In this document: one piece after another, positions 1 through 10,173 of the stretch
Position numbering within the stretch: the stretch's first letter is position 1
Layout: each line of letters begins with the position of its first letter
Source: Mesorhizobium amorphae CCNWGS0123
GTDB lineage: Bacteria > Pseudomonadota > Alphaproteobacteria > Rhizobiales > Rhizobiaceae
Assembly: GCF_001686985.1 (NCBI RefSeq)
Contig: NZ_CP015318.1
Coordinates: forward strand, 4,400,001 to 4,464,000
Length of the DNA stretch: 64,000 nt
Direction of reading: 5' to 3'
The notes under the pieces: model-generated
Database searches by the model: none
The model's input: only the letters and a program-made list of their open reading frames with translations
Told to the model about the DNA's origin: nothing
Program-made: the position numbers and the translations under genes

Positions 1-1862
1 AGGCGACCTCCAACATCTGCACGGCGCAGGCGCTGCTCGCCAATATGGCGACGGCCTATGCCATCTGGCACGGCCCCGCCGGCCTGCAGGCGATTGCTGA
101 ACGCGTCCATACGCTCGCCAGCCGCCTGGCTGCCGGCCTAGAGGCATCAGGCGTTTCGGTGCTTGGCGCCAGCCGCTTCGATACCGTTACAGTTGCAGTG
201 AAAGGCAAGGCCAGGGCGATTGCCGCCGCCGCCGAAAAAACCGGTCGGCTGCTGCGCCCCATCGATGCCGACCATGTCGGCATCAGCTTCGACGAGACCT
301 CGACCGAGGCCGATCTGGAAGCGATTGCCGCGCTGTTCGGCGCCAAGGCCGGCGCGGCCGATGCCGGCACCCTGCCCGGAAAGCCGCGCGGCAAGGAGTT
401 TCTCAGCCAGCCGGTCTTCCACGACAACCACTCTGAAACCGAGATGATGCGCTTCCTGCGCCGGTTGGCCGACAAGGACCTGGCGCTCGACCGCGCCATG
501 ATCCCGCTGGGATCCTGCACCATGAAGCTCAATGCCGCGGCCGAGATGATGCCGGTGAGTTGGCCGAGCGTCGCCAATCTGCATCCGTTCGCACCTAGCA
601 GCCATTCGGCCGGCTACCGTGCCATGGTCGGCGAGTTGGAGGGCTGGCTGTCGGAGATCACCGGTTTCGACGCGGTCAGCATGCAGCCCAATGCCGGCAG
701 CCAGGGCGAATATGCTGGGCTGCTTGCCATCCGCGCCTATCACCGCTCGCGCGGAGAGGGCCATCGCACCGTCTGCCTGATCCCGTCCTCCGCGCATGGC
801 ACCAATCCGGCCAGTGCGGCAATGGCGGGCATGAGCGTCGTCGTGGTGCGCTGCTCGGAGGACGGCAATATCGACATGGACGATATGCGGGCCAAGGCCA
901 ATGAGCATTCCAAGAATCTCGCGGCGCTGATGTTCACCTATCCCTCGACGCATGGCGTCTACGAGGAAGGCGCGCGCCACCTCTGCGCCCTCATTCACGA
1001 GCATGGCGCCCAGGTCTATTTCGACGGCGCCAATCTCAACGCCCTGGTCGGCCTCGCCCGCCCTGGCGACATCGGCGCCGATGTCTGCCACATGAACCTG
1101 CACAAGACCTTCTGCATCCCGCATGGCGGCGGCGGTCCGGGCGTCGGCCCGATCGGCGTCAAGGCCCACCTCAAGCCCTATCTGCCCGGTCATGTCACCG
1201 AGGGCTCGGCGCATGCCGTGGCGGCCGCACCGTTCGGCAGCGCTTCGATCCTGCCGATCACCTGGATGTACATCCGCATGATGGGCGCTTCCGGCCTGAA
1301 GCAGGCGACGGAAACCGCCATCATCTCGGCCAACTACGTGGCGACGCGGCTCGCACCGCACTTCCCGCTCCTCTACAAGGGCAGGCACGATCGCATCGCT
1401 CATGAATGCATCCTCGACACCCGCGTGCTCAAGGAGAGCGCCGGTATCAGCGTCGACGATATCGCCAAGCGGCTGATCGACTATGGCTTCCATGCGCCGA
1501 CCATGTCGTTCCCGGTTGCCGGCACGCTGATGGTCGAGCCGACCGAATCCGAGCCGAAGCGCGAGCTCGACCGCTTCTGCGAGGCGATGATCGCGATTGC
1601 TGGTGAGGCAGCCAAGGTGGCGAAGGGCGAATGGCCGCTTGCGGACAATCCGCTGGTCAATGCACCGCACACCGCGGCCGAGACGCTCGCCGCCGAATGG
1701 TCGCATCCCTATTCGCGCCTGGAGGCGGCCTATCCGGCGGGCGATGCCGACAGCGCGGCAAAATACTGGCCGCCGGTATCGCGCATCGACAATGTCGCCG
1801 GCGACCGCAACCTCGTCTGCTCCTGCCCGCCGTTGTCGGAATATCTGGGCGCCGCCGAGTAA
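1..1862 (+). CDS. gcvP: Glycine dehydrogenase (decarboxylating), P protein, C-terminal part
   Basis: This is the P protein of the glycine cleavage system, which decarboxylates glycine with PLP and passes the aminomethyl group to lipoylated H protein. The frame is open from base 3 and reads [14 protein letters not shown], an internal P-protein block, so the start lies left of the window. About 619 residues remain of the roughly 940 usual for the family. The PLP-binding lysine sits in [16 protein letters not shown], with its codon at 1104-1106. Other family blocks visible are [22 protein letters not shown] and [11 protein letters not shown]. The gene ends TAA, 13 bp before the convergent GGDEF gene. 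gcvT and gcvH would be expected upstream but are outside the window. Confidence 0.97.
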   Translation, partial: ATSNICTAQALLANMATAYAIWHGPAGLQAIAERVHTLASRLAAGLEASGVSVLGASRFDTVTVAVKGKARAIAAAAEKTGRLLRPIDADHVGISFDETSTEADLEAIAALFGAKAGAADAGTLPGKPRGKEFLSQPVFHDNHSETEMMRFLRRLADKDLALDRAMIPLGSCTMKLNAAAEMMPVSWPSVANLHPFAPSSHSAGYRAMVGELEGWLSEITGFDAVSMQPNAGSQGEYAGLLAIRAYHRSRGEGHRTVCLIPSSAHGTNPASAAMAGMSVVVVRCSEDGNIDMDDMRAKANEHSKNLAALMFTYPSTHGVYEEGARHLCALIHEHGAQVYFDGANLNALVGLARPGDIGADVCHMNLHKTFCIPHGGGGPGVGPIGVKAHLKPYLPGHVTEGSAHAVAAAPFGSASILPITWMYIRMMGASGLKQATETAIISANYVATRLAPHFPLLYKGRHDRIAHECILDTRVLKESAGISVDDIAKRLIDYGFHAPTMSFPVAGTLMVEPTESEPKRELDRFCEAMIAIAGEAAKVAKGEWPLADNPLVNAPHTAAETLAAEWSHPYSRLEAAYPAGDADSAAKYWPPVSRIDNVAGDRNLVCSCPPLSEYLGAAE

Positions 1863-1875
1863 TTCGGGCGACGGG

Positions 1876-3045
1876 TCAGGCCGAACGCAAAGCCGGCGCG
1901 TCGGCCTTGCTCGCCCTGTCCAGGACAAGCACGCGGTTTCGCCCGGCGTTCTTGGCCGCGTAGAGCGCTCTGTCGGCCTCGGCCAGCACGTCCTCGAGGC
2001 TGCGGCCGCCGACCTCGCCAAAGCCGATGCCGCCACTGACCGTACTGCGCAAGGGGCCGCGCGGGGTCGGCACGACCTCGGCGCCGAAGGCGACGCCGAT
2101 CTTGCTCGCAAAGTCGTAGGCCTTTTCTTCCGTCATGCGCGACATGACCAGCGCGAACTCCTCGCCGCCCAGCCGAAAGGCGTCGACGCCGGTCCGGCCA
2201 TACTTGCGGATGACCGCGGCGAAGCGGCACAGGACCTTGTCGCCGACCGGATGGCCGAACACGTCGTTCGTCCGCTTGAAATGATCGAGGTCGAACATGA
2301 CGATCGCCATGAACGGACCGAAGGCGCGCTCGCCATAGAGCGACGTCAGGGCGCGCCGGTTCATCAGTCCGGTCAGCGGGTCGGTCAACGTCTCGGCCTT
2401 CAATTCGATTTGCGCCTGCAAATGGTGCAGCGAGAGCGTCAATGCGCCGAGACCGGTCATGCACGCGACCGCCACGACGGAATTCAATCGTTCGGCCCAG
2501 TTGTCGGGCGCCACGCCGAGCACCCATTGTCCCTTGACGGCCAGCGTCACGGCGCAAAGTCCGAAGGACAGTGCACAGGTGCCGCTGAGGAACGAAACGA
2601 CCAGCAGAATCCGGCGATCATGACCGCCCTGGATCCAGAACAGCACCCCGGTCACCGTCAGCAGCGCCGTCACGGCAACGTAGGTGAGGATGAAGCCGAC
2701 GCCATCGAGGCCGAAATAGGTGACAGCCGCGCAGACGGCCATCACCGCAACGGTCGGCAGCACGACGCTTCGATAGTGGCGAACGCCGAGATACTGCATG
2801 GCCGACAGGCAGATGATCAGAAAGCCCAGGCTGAGCAGCGCAAGCACGGCCTGGCACAGCCAGGGGCCTGGATCTCTGCCGTACTGCCAGAACAGCACCA
2901 CATGCGCCACAAGGACGAGCATGCCGCAGGCCACCGTCAGCACGAACCGCGCCATCGGCGTGGTGAACCAGATTGCAAGCAGGGTTATGCTGAGACACGT
3001 ACCCGACAGAGCCGCCGCGAGCAGGAGCGAACTGAAATCCAACAT
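1876..3045 (-). CDS. Membrane-anchored GGDEF diguanylate cyclase
   Basis: Predicted to make cyclic di-GMP from two GTP. The first 210 residues are a string of hydrophobic helices (about six membrane segments), followed by a GGDEF domain from about residue 215. The DPLTGLMNRRAL block is at 222-233 and the signature is GGEEF at 293-297, so the active site looks intact. The product-inhibition site, normally RxxD five residues before the signature, reads RTGV at 284-287 and therefore lacks its Asp. There is no recognised cytoplasmic sensor domain, so the membrane region is the likely input. It stands alone, next to the Tad pilus operon, which fits a role in attachment, but that link is only positional. 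Confidence 0.9.
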   Translation of the reverse strand: MLDFSSLLLAAALSGTCLSITLLAIWFTTPMARFVLTVACGMLVLVAHVVLFWQYGRDPGPWLCQAVLALLSLGFLIICLSAMQYLGVRHYRSVVLPTVAVMAVCAAVTYFGLDGVGFILTYVAVTALLTVTGVLFWIQGGHDRRILLVVSFLSGTCALSFGLCAVTLAVKGQWVLGVAPDNWAERLNSVVAVACMTGLGALTLSLHHLQAQIELKAETLTDPLTGLMNRRALTSLYGERAFGPFMAIVMFDLDHFKRTNDVFGHPVGDKVLCRFAAVIRKYGRTGVDAFRLGGEEFALVMSRMTEEKAYDFASKIGVAFGAEVVPTPRGPLRSTVSGGIGFGEVGGRSLEDVLAEADRALYAAKNAGRNRVLVLDRASKADAPALRSA

Positions 3046-3215
3046 ATGTGCGCGGCAGCCTTTGCGATCCTTGGTTGCAATGCATCATAAGCCAGGGGCG
3101 GCCCGCAGGTACCATTTTTGGTCAGGTATCCCGCCCAACCTGCGGACAGGGTTTACAAAGAACTGATGTCCTGCCCCGGCGACCGCTGCACGCTACGGAT
3201 GCGAGACGAAACGGA

Positions 3216-3686
3216 TCAACTCTTGGCCAGCAGCGCCAAATTGGCGTCGACCACCGTCTGGTCGGCCATGTGGGCCTTGGCCTCCAGAAGCAGCAGCCTC
3301 GCCTTCTTTTTGTTGCCGCGCAGCAGCTGCGAATAGCCCATATTGTTGACGATCTGCGGCTTGCGACCGGCAACCTTCAACAGCTGGTCGTAGGCGCGGT
3401 CCGCGAAGTCGAAACGGCCGAGTTCATCATAGGAAGCGGCCAGCCCCATCCATGCCTCGGCATTGTCGGCCTTCAGCTCGACGGCCTTGCGGAAGTGCTT
3501 TTCGGCGAGGCCGTAATTCGCCTCGCGGAACTGCGCCTTGCCCTGGTCCAGGTCGGACGCGCTGACGTCCTTTGCCGTTGGCTGGATGGCGGTGGTCTTG
3601 GTCGTGTCGACGTTGCTCGACGTGCAACCGGATATCATCAAGACGGCAGCCATTGCGGCCATTGCCGTGAGAATTCTGTGACGCAT
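3216..3686 (-). CDS. tadD: TadD-like TPR lipoprotein of the Tad pilus
   Basis: A 156-residue lipoprotein with a signal peptide and lipobox ISGC near residue 21, followed by tetratricopeptide repeats; helix pairs such as AKAQFREANYGLAEKHFRKA-type and AEAWMGLAASYDELGRFDFA-type blocks are visible. TadD proteins are outer-membrane TPR lipoproteins that help assemble the Tad/Flp pilus, probably acting on the secretin. It is the last gene of the minus-strand cluster, 137 bp after tadC, so it may have its own promoter. The upstream spacer is AT-richer than its surroundings. The name follows from TPR content, lipobox and position. Confidence 0.8.
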   Translation of the reverse strand: MRHRILTAMAAMAAVLMISGCTSSNVDTTKTTAIQPTAKDVSASDLDQGKAQFREANYGLAEKHFRKAVELKADNAEAWMGLAASYDELGRFDFADRAYDQLLKVAGRKPQIVNNMGYSQLLRGNKKKARLLLLEAKAHMADQTVVDANLALLAKS

Positions 3687-3823
3687 TGCCCCTGCCCCAA
3701 TCGCCCGATTTGCCGGGTCGTTCTTCAGGAAGCACCGTACAAGAAGGCGATTAACCTTCGGTGCCGAAACGCGCCTAAAATTTGGTTTCGAGCAAGGATC
3801 GCATTTGTCGCAAAAACGAAATC

Positions 3824-4789
3824 CTAATTCGCCGTCATTTTGACGATGATCGGAATGATGGCGATCATCAGCACCACCGGCAGGATGCAGACCGTCACCG
3901 GGACCGACATCTTGGCCGGCAAGGCATGCGCCTTCTCCTCGGCGAGCGACATGCGCTTGTGGCGCATTTCGTCGGAAAACACGCGTAGCGCCCCCGACAG
4001 GCTGGTGCCAAGCTCCTTGGACTGCTGCAGGAGCGTGGCGAAGGAACGCACCTCGTCCAGACTGAGGCGATCGGCGAGCGCCTTCAGCGCGTCGTCGAGG
4101 CTGCGGCCGGCCCTCAGCTCCAGCGACACCATCTGCAGATTATGGCTCAGCGACGGATAGGTCTTGGCAAGTTCTTTCGAAACCCGTTCGATGCCGGCCT
4201 CCATGCTCATGCCGGCATCGGAGCAGACGATCATCAGGTCCATGAAGTCGGGAAAGCCGTTGCGGTACTCGCGCATCTTTTCGCGCACCTTCTGGCTCAG
4301 CACCAGGCCCGGCAGGAAATAGCCGGCCGCTCCCGACAGGATGACGAAGCTCCAGCGGCTGGTCATGGTCGCATCGGCGCTGGCCATCCACTGGTTGATC
4401 AGAAACGCACCGATGGCAGCGCCGACAAAGGCGGCAAAGCGGACAAGGAAGAACGTGCCCACCGCGCGCGGCTCCATGTAGCCGGCCTGGATCAGTTTCA
4501 TGCGCAGCCGCGCGACGTTTTCCGGATCGCTCTTGGCGTAGAATTCCTGCGCTCGCTTGACCGCCTTCTCGCGCACCACGCTGGGGTTCTTCCTGGGCGC
4601 CGTCACTTCGGTCCGCTCGACCGCCTGGCCGTCCTCCACCTTCAGCCGGCGCTTGACGTCGTTGCGGTCGCCTTGCGCGGCGACCAGCGGCCACGCCACC
4701 GCGCCGCCGCCCAGCACAAGCAACAGCAGCGCCACCGGTATCAGCGAGGTCGGCGCAAGTGAGGCGAGGAATTCGATGACGTTTTGCAT
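3824..4789 (-). CDS. tadC: Tad pilus inner-membrane protein TadC
   Basis: A type II secretion F domain protein of 321 residues, one of two polytopic platform proteins of the Tad machine. The start at 4789 (MQNVIEFLASLAP) is preferred: it lies 1 bp after the tadB stop, whereas an upstream in-frame extension would overlap tadB. There is a hydrophobic segment at residues 12-30, a charged cytoplasmic stretch, and then the F domain with GFPDFMDLMIVCSDAGMSME and SLELRAGRSLDDALKAL blocks. It ends with a C-terminal hydrophobic helix rich in Ile and Pro. TadB and TadC are thought to form a hetero-oligomer that couples the ATPase to pilin insertion. Confidence 0.95.
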   Translation of the reverse strand: MQNVIEFLASLAPTSLIPVALLLLVLGGGAVAWPLVAAQGDRNDVKRRLKVEDGQAVERTEVTAPRKNPSVVREKAVKRAQEFYAKSDPENVARLRMKLIQAGYMEPRAVGTFFLVRFAAFVGAAIGAFLINQWMASADATMTSRWSFVILSGAAGYFLPGLVLSQKVREKMREYRNGFPDFMDLMIVCSDAGMSMEAGIERVSKELAKTYPSLSHNLQMVSLELRAGRSLDDALKALADRLSLDEVRSFATLLQQSKELGTSLSGALRVFSDEMRHKRMSLAEEKAHALPAKMSVPVTVCILPVVLMIAIIPIIVKMTAN

Positions 4790-4790
4790 G

Positions 4791-5756
4791 TCAGAATTTG
4801 AAGTTCGACATCTTGAACATGATGAGGTTGCCAAGCATCAGCCAGGAGATCGAGCCGCCAAGCAGATACCAGGTCTTCGCCTCACCCCACACATCTTGAT
4901 AGAACTGCGGCATCAGCACCATGATGGCGGCGAACAGCAGCGCCGGCACCGCCGTCAGGATGTAGGCCGACATGCGACCTTCGGTCGAAATGGCGCGCAC
5001 CTTGCGGCGCAGCTTGCCGCGGTCGCGGATCGTCATCGACAGCCCATCCAGGATCTCGCGCAGATTGCCGCCCGAACTGGTCTGGATCGACACGGCGGTG
5101 ACGAACAGCGGCAGGTCCTCGTGGCCGACGCGGTCGAACAGCGCGTTCAGCGCCGAAACCAGGTCCGAGCCATAGGTCACCTCGTCGGCAATGACGCCGA
5201 ATTCGGTGCCGATCGGGTCCGGCATTTCGCGCGACACCATGGCGATGGCCACCGGCACGGGATGGCCAGCCTTCAGGCCGCGCGTGATCAGCTCCAGCGC
5301 CTCTGGCAACTGCATGCCGAACCGCTTCAGCCGGCGATTGCGCTGGGAGCGCATCACCATCACCGGCATCACCGGCAGCAGCACGACGAAAAGCAGCAGG
5401 CCCATCAGCAGCGGCAGGCCATACCAGATAGCAACCAGCGCCAGCGCAAATGCCACGCCGGACGTGATCGTCAGGAATTTGGGCAACGGCATGACCATGC
5501 CGGACTGGGTGCGCAGCGCACGGAACTGGTCGAGCGAAAACCGCGATGCTCCGGCCTCGAGACCGCGCTCCTTGCGCAGCTGGATCAGCACCTGCTCCTG
5601 GCTGATCTTGTTCTCCTGCAGCTTCATGCGCCGATTTATCGCCGTACGCTTGTCGCTGCGGCCGGCATAGAGCAGATAGCAGGCCTCAGCGATCATGATG
5701 CCGGTGAGCGCGGCCGCGGCATAGACGACGTAGATCGCGCTGAAGCCCTCGAACAC
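4791..5756 (-). CDS. tadB: Tad pilus inner-membrane protein TadB
   Basis: A 321-residue type II secretion F domain protein, the partner of TadC in the pilus platform. The start codon is GTG at 5756, 3 bp after the cpaF stop, consistent with translational coupling. An N-terminal membrane helix is at residues 6-25. Further hydrophobic segments occur around 100-135 and in the last 60 residues. The central block LPEALELITRGLKAGHPV is characteristic of the F domain. Gene order cpaF-tadB-tadC is the standard arrangement in Tad loci. Confidence 0.95.
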   Translation of the reverse strand: MFEGFSAIYVVYAAAALTGIMIAEACYLLYAGRSDKRTAINRRMKLQENKISQEQVLIQLRKERGLEAGASRFSLDQFRALRTQSGMVMPLPKFLTITSGVAFALALVAIWYGLPLLMGLLLFVVLLPVMPVMVMRSQRNRRLKRFGMQLPEALELITRGLKAGHPVPVAIAMVSREMPDPIGTEFGVIADEVTYGSDLVSALNALFDRVGHEDLPLFVTAVSIQTSSGGNLREILDGLSMTIRDRGKLRRKVRAISTEGRMSAYILTAVPALLFAAIMVLMPQFYQDVWGEAKTWYLLGGSISWLMLGNLIMFKMSNFKF

Positions 5757-5759
5757 CTG

Positions 5760-7181
5760 CTACTCCTGCGGCCGGCCGGGCTCGAAATAGCGTCCGGGGA
5801 ACTCGATGCCCATGGCGCGCAGATCCTCGAGAAAGCGCGGACGGATGCCGGTCGCCTCGTAGTGACCGAGGATCTTGCCGTCGGCCTCCATGCCGGTGCG
5901 CACGAAGCGGAAGATCTCCTGCATCTGGATGACATCACCTTCCATGCCGGTCACCTCGGCAACGCTGGTCACCTTGCGCTTGCCGTCGGACAGGCGCGTC
6001 AGCTGGACGATGATGTCGATGGCGCTGGCGATCTGGCTGCGAATCGACTGCACCGTCATCGGCATGCCGGTCATGCCCAGCATCTGCTCCAGGCGCGAGA
6101 TGGCGTCACGCGGCGTGTTGGCGTGGATGGTCGCCATCGAGCCTTCATGGCCGGTGTTCATCGCTTGCAACATGTCGAACGCTTCCTCGCCGCGGCACTC
6201 GCCGAGGATGACGCGGTCGGGGCGCATGCGCAGCGCGTTCTTGACCAGGTCGCGCTGTTTCAGTTCGCCATGGCCTTCGATGTTGGCCGGGCGTGTTTCC
6301 ATGCGCGCGACATGCGGCTGCTGCAGCTGAAGCTCGGCCGCGTCCTCGATGGTGATCAGCCGCTCGTCTTCGGGGATGAAGGCCGACAGCGCATTCAGCA
6401 TGGTCGTCTTGCCGGTGCCGGTGCCGCCCGAGATGATGGTAGTCTTGCGGGCGTGCACCGCCGCCGCCAGCACTTCGGCCATGTTCTGGGTGATGGCGCC
6501 GAACTCGACCAGTCTGTGCAGGCCAAGCTTGTTCTTCGAGAACTTTCTGATCGACACCAGCGGTCCGTCGACGCCAACAGGCCGGATGGCTGCGTTGAAG
6601 CGCGAGCCGTCGAGCATGCGCGCATCGACCATGGGCTGAGATTCATCGACGCGGCGGCCGACGGCTGCGACGATTTTGTTAATGATTCGAAGCAGATGCG
6701 CCTCATCTTTGAATGGGATGTGCACCTGCTGCAGCTTGCCGCGTTTTTCGACGAAGCAGTTCTGGTGGCCGTTGATCAGGATATCGTTGATCTCGGGATC
6801 CTTCAGCAGCGGCTCCAGCGGACCGAGGCCGACCATCTCGTCGACGATGTCGTCGACCAACGCCTCAAGCTCGACAGTGTTGATCGCCATCCGCTCCTGG
6901 CGGGCCTTTTCGGAGACGAATTCATGCACCTGGCGGCGCATCTCGTCCTTTGGCAGCCGCTCCAGCGCGACCAGGTTGATCTCCTCGAGCAACATCCGGT
7001 GGATACGAACGCGCGCGTCGCCCACTTTGTTGCCACTCTTGGCCGGTGTGGCCTCCGGCTTTGGCGCGACAGGCTTGCGGGTCGTCGGAATGACCACGGC
7101 GTGCTGGGTGACCGGCGCGGTCTCGGGCGCCCTCAGCGGGCGCGCGTCGCGGTTCTGCAGGGTGGAAAAGCGGCTGGTCAT
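5760..7181 (-). CDS. cpaF: Tad pilus assembly ATPase CpaF/TadA
   Basis: The hexameric secretion ATPase that powers assembly of the Flp pilus, 473 residues. The start at 7181 (MTSRFSTLQ) overlaps the cpaE stop by 4 bp (ATGA); the much longer in-frame extension upstream lies inside cpaE and is not coding. The first 60 residues are Pro/Ala-rich and disordered. They are followed by the N-terminal domain and the RecA-like core with Walker A GGTGTGKT at 252-259, Walker B RVILGE at 323-328, and the ATIHANTPR block near 350-358. All catalytic motifs look intact. Confidence 0.97.
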   Translation of the reverse strand: MTSRFSTLQNRDARPLRAPETAPVTQHAVVIPTTRKPVAPKPEATPAKSGNKVGDARVRIHRMLLEEINLVALERLPKDEMRRQVHEFVSEKARQERMAINTVELEALVDDIVDEMVGLGPLEPLLKDPEINDILINGHQNCFVEKRGKLQQVHIPFKDEAHLLRIINKIVAAVGRRVDESQPMVDARMLDGSRFNAAIRPVGVDGPLVSIRKFSKNKLGLHRLVEFGAITQNMAEVLAAAVHARKTTIISGGTGTGKTTMLNALSAFIPEDERLITIEDAAELQLQQPHVARMETRPANIEGHGELKQRDLVKNALRMRPDRVILGECRGEEAFDMLQAMNTGHEGSMATIHANTPRDAISRLEQMLGMTGMPMTVQSIRSQIASAIDIIVQLTRLSDGKRKVTSVAEVTGMEGDVIQMQEIFRFVRTGMEADGKILGHYEATGIRPRFLEDLRAMGIEFPGRYFEPGRPQE

Positions 7182-8392
7182 CCGACCTTCCTCTTGAGCA
7201 ATCCCTTGCCGAGACCGAACAGCGAGCGCGATTTCTCGGGCGCCGCGACCGCTTCTTCCGGCAGGATGATCTTCTTCAGATCGTTGACGACATTGGCGTT
7301 CGGGTCGATCTCGTGCAGCGGCACGCCGCGATCGACCGCCTCGCGCACCAGCCGATAATTGTTCGAGATGCCGCCGACGAAATGCTCGCCGAGGATTTCC
7401 TGCACATCCGCATGCTTGATGCCGTTGTCGAACATCTTCTGCTCGAAGCGGTTGACGATGACGTTCGGCTTCACTTCCTTGCCGGCCGTCTCGTAGACCG
7501 CCTGGATGAGCCTCTGTGTGTGACGCAGGCACGGCACCGTCATTTCGGCGACGATGTAGAGCTTGTTGGAGCCGAGCAGCACCGTTTCCGTCCATGGAAA
7601 CCAGGTGCGCGGCATGTCGATCACGACATTGTCGAAATAGGCCGAGACGAGGTCCAGCATGCGCACCACGACATCGGTCTTGAAGGAGCGCATTTCAGAC
7701 GGGCGTGTCGGCGCCGCCAGCACGCAGAGCCCGCTCGCATGCTTGGACAGCATCACATCGAGCAGTTGCCGGTCTAGGCGCTCTGGCTGGTTCTCGATCT
7801 CGGTAATGTCGAAACGCGGTTCGAGGTCGAGATATTCGGCGCAGGCGCCTTGCTGGAAATTCAGGTCGACCACGCAGGTCGAGGCGCCCCGCGTCACCGA
7901 ATGATGAAGCTGGAAGGCGGTCTGCAACGCCAGTGTCGTGGTGCCGACGCCGCCCGCGGCCGGCATGAAAGTATAGATCTGCGACTCGGTGTTCTCCTCC
8001 CGCCCCGGGCCTTGCAGCGCGCGGATGACGGAGCGCACCAGGTCAGCGGTGGTGATCGGCTTGACCAGGAAGTCGGCGACCTTGAGCTGCACCAGGATGC
8101 GCACAGCCGCGGCGTTGAACTCCTGCGTGACGACGACAACCGGAACGCGGCCCTCGAGCCGGCGCATGATGCGCTGCAGCGACTCGATCTCCTCGAGCTT
8201 GGCCGCATCCATGTCGACGATAAGAGCGCCGAACTCGACTTCCTGAACCTCGCCGCGAAGCTCGGTGACATTCTTGTCGACCGTCGAAAGCTCAATGACT
8301 TCCGACGCGGCGAACGCCGTGCGCGTATCCTGCAGGAACGTCCTGTCAGTGGATACGAGCAGTATCTTCTTGGTCTTGATGCCGCTTGCCAT
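7178..8392 (-). CDS. cpaE: Tad pilus localisation protein CpaE, ParA/MinD-like
   Basis: A 404-residue protein with an N-terminal receiver-like domain (about 8-125) and a ParA/MinD-type domain (about 137-370). In Caulobacter CpaE helps place the pilus machine at the pole. The deviant Walker A loop reads AAGGVGTTTLA around 145-155. It lacks both lysines usual in KGGVGKTT, so ATP hydrolysis is doubtful; this substitution is common in TadZ/CpaE proteins. The receiver-like domain has IVDMDAAK at the position of the phospho-acceptor, but no convincing acidic pocket. It lies between the small lipoprotein gene and cpaF. Confidence 0.93.
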   Translation of the reverse strand: MASGIKTKKILLVSTDRTFLQDTRTAFAASEVIELSTVDKNVTELRGEVQEVEFGALIVDMDAAKLEEIESLQRIMRRLEGRVPVVVVTQEFNAAAVRILVQLKVADFLVKPITTADLVRSVIRALQGPGREENTESQIYTFMPAAGGVGTTTLALQTAFQLHHSVTRGASTCVVDLNFQQGACAEYLDLEPRFDITEIENQPERLDRQLLDVMLSKHASGLCVLAAPTRPSEMRSFKTDVVVRMLDLVSAYFDNVVIDMPRTWFPWTETVLLGSNKLYIVAEMTVPCLRHTQRLIQAVYETAGKEVKPNVIVNRFEQKMFDNGIKHADVQEILGEHFVGGISNNYRLVREAVDRGVPLHEIDPNANVVNDLKKIILPEEAVAAPEKSRSLFGLGKGLLKRKVG

Positions 8393-8426
8393 GTCGTCAG
8401 CCCGTCAGGTCAATAACAAATCAAAA

Positions 8427-8696
8427 TCAATTGGTTGTGGACGTCGGTGCCGTCGTCGCGCTGGCTGCCGGGTCGGCGCCGCCGCTCGCGGGAGTGTCGC
8501 GCTTGGCCGGCACCAGAAGCCTGGTGTTCTGGACGCCGTGTTTCCACGGATCGACCATCTGCATGACGGTATTGGATGCCTGCGCGTTGCCGGCGGCCAG
8601 CGTCACGCCTTCGCTGCGCACATAGTCGTCGCTGGTGCAGCCGCCGGAGAGGCCGGCAAGCGACAGGGCAAGCAACAATCCTGGGGCCAGACGCAT
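8427..8696 (-). CDS. Small lipoprotein in the cpaD position
   Basis: An 89-residue lipoprotein: signal peptide, lipobox LSGGC with the lipidated Cys at about residue 20, a conserved-looking middle (DYVRSEGVTLAAGNAQASNT, then VDPWKHGVQNTR), and a Ser/Thr/Ala-rich disordered tail. It sits exactly where cpaD stands in other Tad operons, 4 bp after cpaC and 34 bp before cpaE. CpaD proteins are usually above 200 residues, so this is either a reduced functional equivalent or a different accessory lipoprotein. I do not recognise a catalytic function. It probably lies at the outer membrane near the CpaC secretin. Confidence 0.75.
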   Translation of the reverse strand: MRLAPGLLLALSLAGLSGGCTSDDYVRSEGVTLAAGNAQASNTVMQMVDPWKHGVQNTRLLVPAKRDTPASGGADPAASATTAPTSTTN

Positions 8697-8700
8697 GGCT

Positions 8701-10146
8701 TCAATCCTTCGGCAGGTCGAGGAAATGGCCGGCCGTGGTGGCTGCGGCAGGCTGCGCGACGCGGCCGTCGGCCATTGCCAGGGCGCGGTTCGGGTCGGAG
8801 GCCTTCACTTCCTCGGTGTTGTTCAGGAAGTAATCGGCGTTGCTGGCCGGCTGCGTACCGTCGGTCGGCTCGACGAGCTTCTTCGACGGATCGACCGGTT
8901 TGACCAGGTAGGGCGTGACGATGATCACCAGATCGGTCTCGCGCCGCTGATAGGACTTCGACGAGAACAGCGGCCCAAGCACCGGCAGCTTGCCGAGGCC
9001 AGGAAGGCGCGAGGTGGTGATGTCGTTCTGCGACTGCAGCAGGCCGGCGATCATGAAGCTCTGGCCGTTCTTAAGATCGACCGACGTCCTGGCCCGGCGC
9101 ACGATGAAGCCCGGCACCGAGATATCGCCGATATTGTAGGACGCCGAGGCATCGATCGAGGACACTTCCGGCGCGATGTCGAGGGCCACCAGCCCGTCCT
9201 TCAGCACGGTCGGCGTGAAATCCAGGCTGACCCCGTATTTCTTGTAGCTGACGCTGATCTTGCCGTCTTCTTCGGAAACCGGGATCGGGAACTCGCCGCC
9301 GGCGAGGAAACTCGCGGTCTGGCCCGAACGGGCGATCAGGTTCGGCTCGGCCAGCCGGCGGGCGAGACCGCGCTGTTCCAGCGCCTTGATGGCGATGTCG
9401 ATCGACACGCCGTTCGACAACAGCCGACCGATGATTTCGCCGGTCCCCGCCGCCGGTAGCTCGCCCGGCTCAATGCTGACCTCGCGCCCGCCGATACCGT
9501 AGGCGAAGTTGGCGCTGTATTTGGCGCCGAGGTCCTGACCGGCCTGCCGGTTGATCTCGACGAAGCGGACATTGAGCTGGACCTGCTGCGACGAGGAGAT
9601 GTTGACCGAGTTGATCACTTCCTCATTGCCGGAAAAGCGGGTGGCGATCTTGTTTGCCTTCTCGGCGGCAACCGCGTCATCGGCCTCGCCCGACAGCACC
9701 ACGCGGCCGTTTGCCGAACCGACCTTGATGTTGGCGTCCGGCACGCTGGCGCGAATGGTGTTCGCCAACTGGTCGGTGTCCAAAGTCACCTCGATGTCGA
9801 TGGTGCCGACCAGATGCTTGTTCTCGTCGAACAGTGCGATGCCGGTGGTGCCGAGATTGTTGCCCAGCACGTAGAAGGACTTGTCGGTCAGCGGATTGAC
9901 GTTGGCGATCTCCGGATCGCCGATGACGATCTGGTAGAAGGCCGCGCTTGTCATGATCGTCTTCGGCTTGCCCTTGGCCACCTTGATCGAGGTGTTCTTG
10001 GTCGCCGAGACATAGACGACGTCGTTGTTGGCCATGGCCGGCCCACCGAGGCCAAGCACTCCGGAAGCGGCCAGCGAGGCCGCCGCGACGAGCGCGCGTG
10101 CGAGGTGCAGCCCCTTCGTCAAGCGATAGATGTTCAGCCCAAGCAT
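8701..10146 (-). CDS. cpaC: Tad pilus outer-membrane secretin CpaC/RcpA
   Basis: The secretin forming the outer-membrane channel for the Flp pilus, 481 residues from ATG 10146, which has a GGGGACA ribosome site just upstream. A GTG at 10170 is a weaker alternative. Order: signal peptide ending around AMA, an N-terminal pilus-formation domain, a BON-type segment (about 110-180, IRASVPDANIKVGSANGRVV), and then the secretin domain (about 225-400) with PGLGKLPVLGPLFSSKSYQR and the closing TDLVIIVTPYLVKP block. The C-terminal tail is Ala/Thr-rich. It lies between cpaB (27 bp upstream) and the small lipoprotein. Confidence 0.96.
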   Translation of the reverse strand: MLGLNIYRLTKGLHLARALVAAASLAASGVLGLGGPAMANNDVVYVSATKNTSIKVAKGKPKTIMTSAAFYQIVIGDPEIANVNPLTDKSFYVLGNNLGTTGIALFDENKHLVGTIDIEVTLDTDQLANTIRASVPDANIKVGSANGRVVLSGEADDAVAAEKANKIATRFSGNEEVINSVNISSSQQVQLNVRFVEINRQAGQDLGAKYSANFAYGIGGREVSIEPGELPAAGTGEIIGRLLSNGVSIDIAIKALEQRGLARRLAEPNLIARSGQTASFLAGGEFPIPVSEEDGKISVSYKKYGVSLDFTPTVLKDGLVALDIAPEVSSIDASASYNIGDISVPGFIVRRARTSVDLKNGQSFMIAGLLQSQNDITTSRLPGLGKLPVLGPLFSSKSYQRRETDLVIIVTPYLVKPVDPSKKLVEPTDGTQPASNADYFLNNTEEVKASDPNRALAMADGRVAQPAAATTAGHFLDLPKD

Positions 10147-10173
10147 TGTCTGTCCCCGTCCGGTCCCCACCGG

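Noticed and set aside
147-2111. A 654-codon open frame on the minus strand over gcvP
   Set aside because: Antisense to clear gcvP motifs; no family-like blocks and no ribosome site.
4557-7358. A 933-codon open frame on the plus strand across tadC-tadB-cpaF
   Set aside because: Antisense to well-recognised Tad genes; its composition (Arg/His/Gln/Asp-rich) is the usual mirror of high-GC coding sequence.
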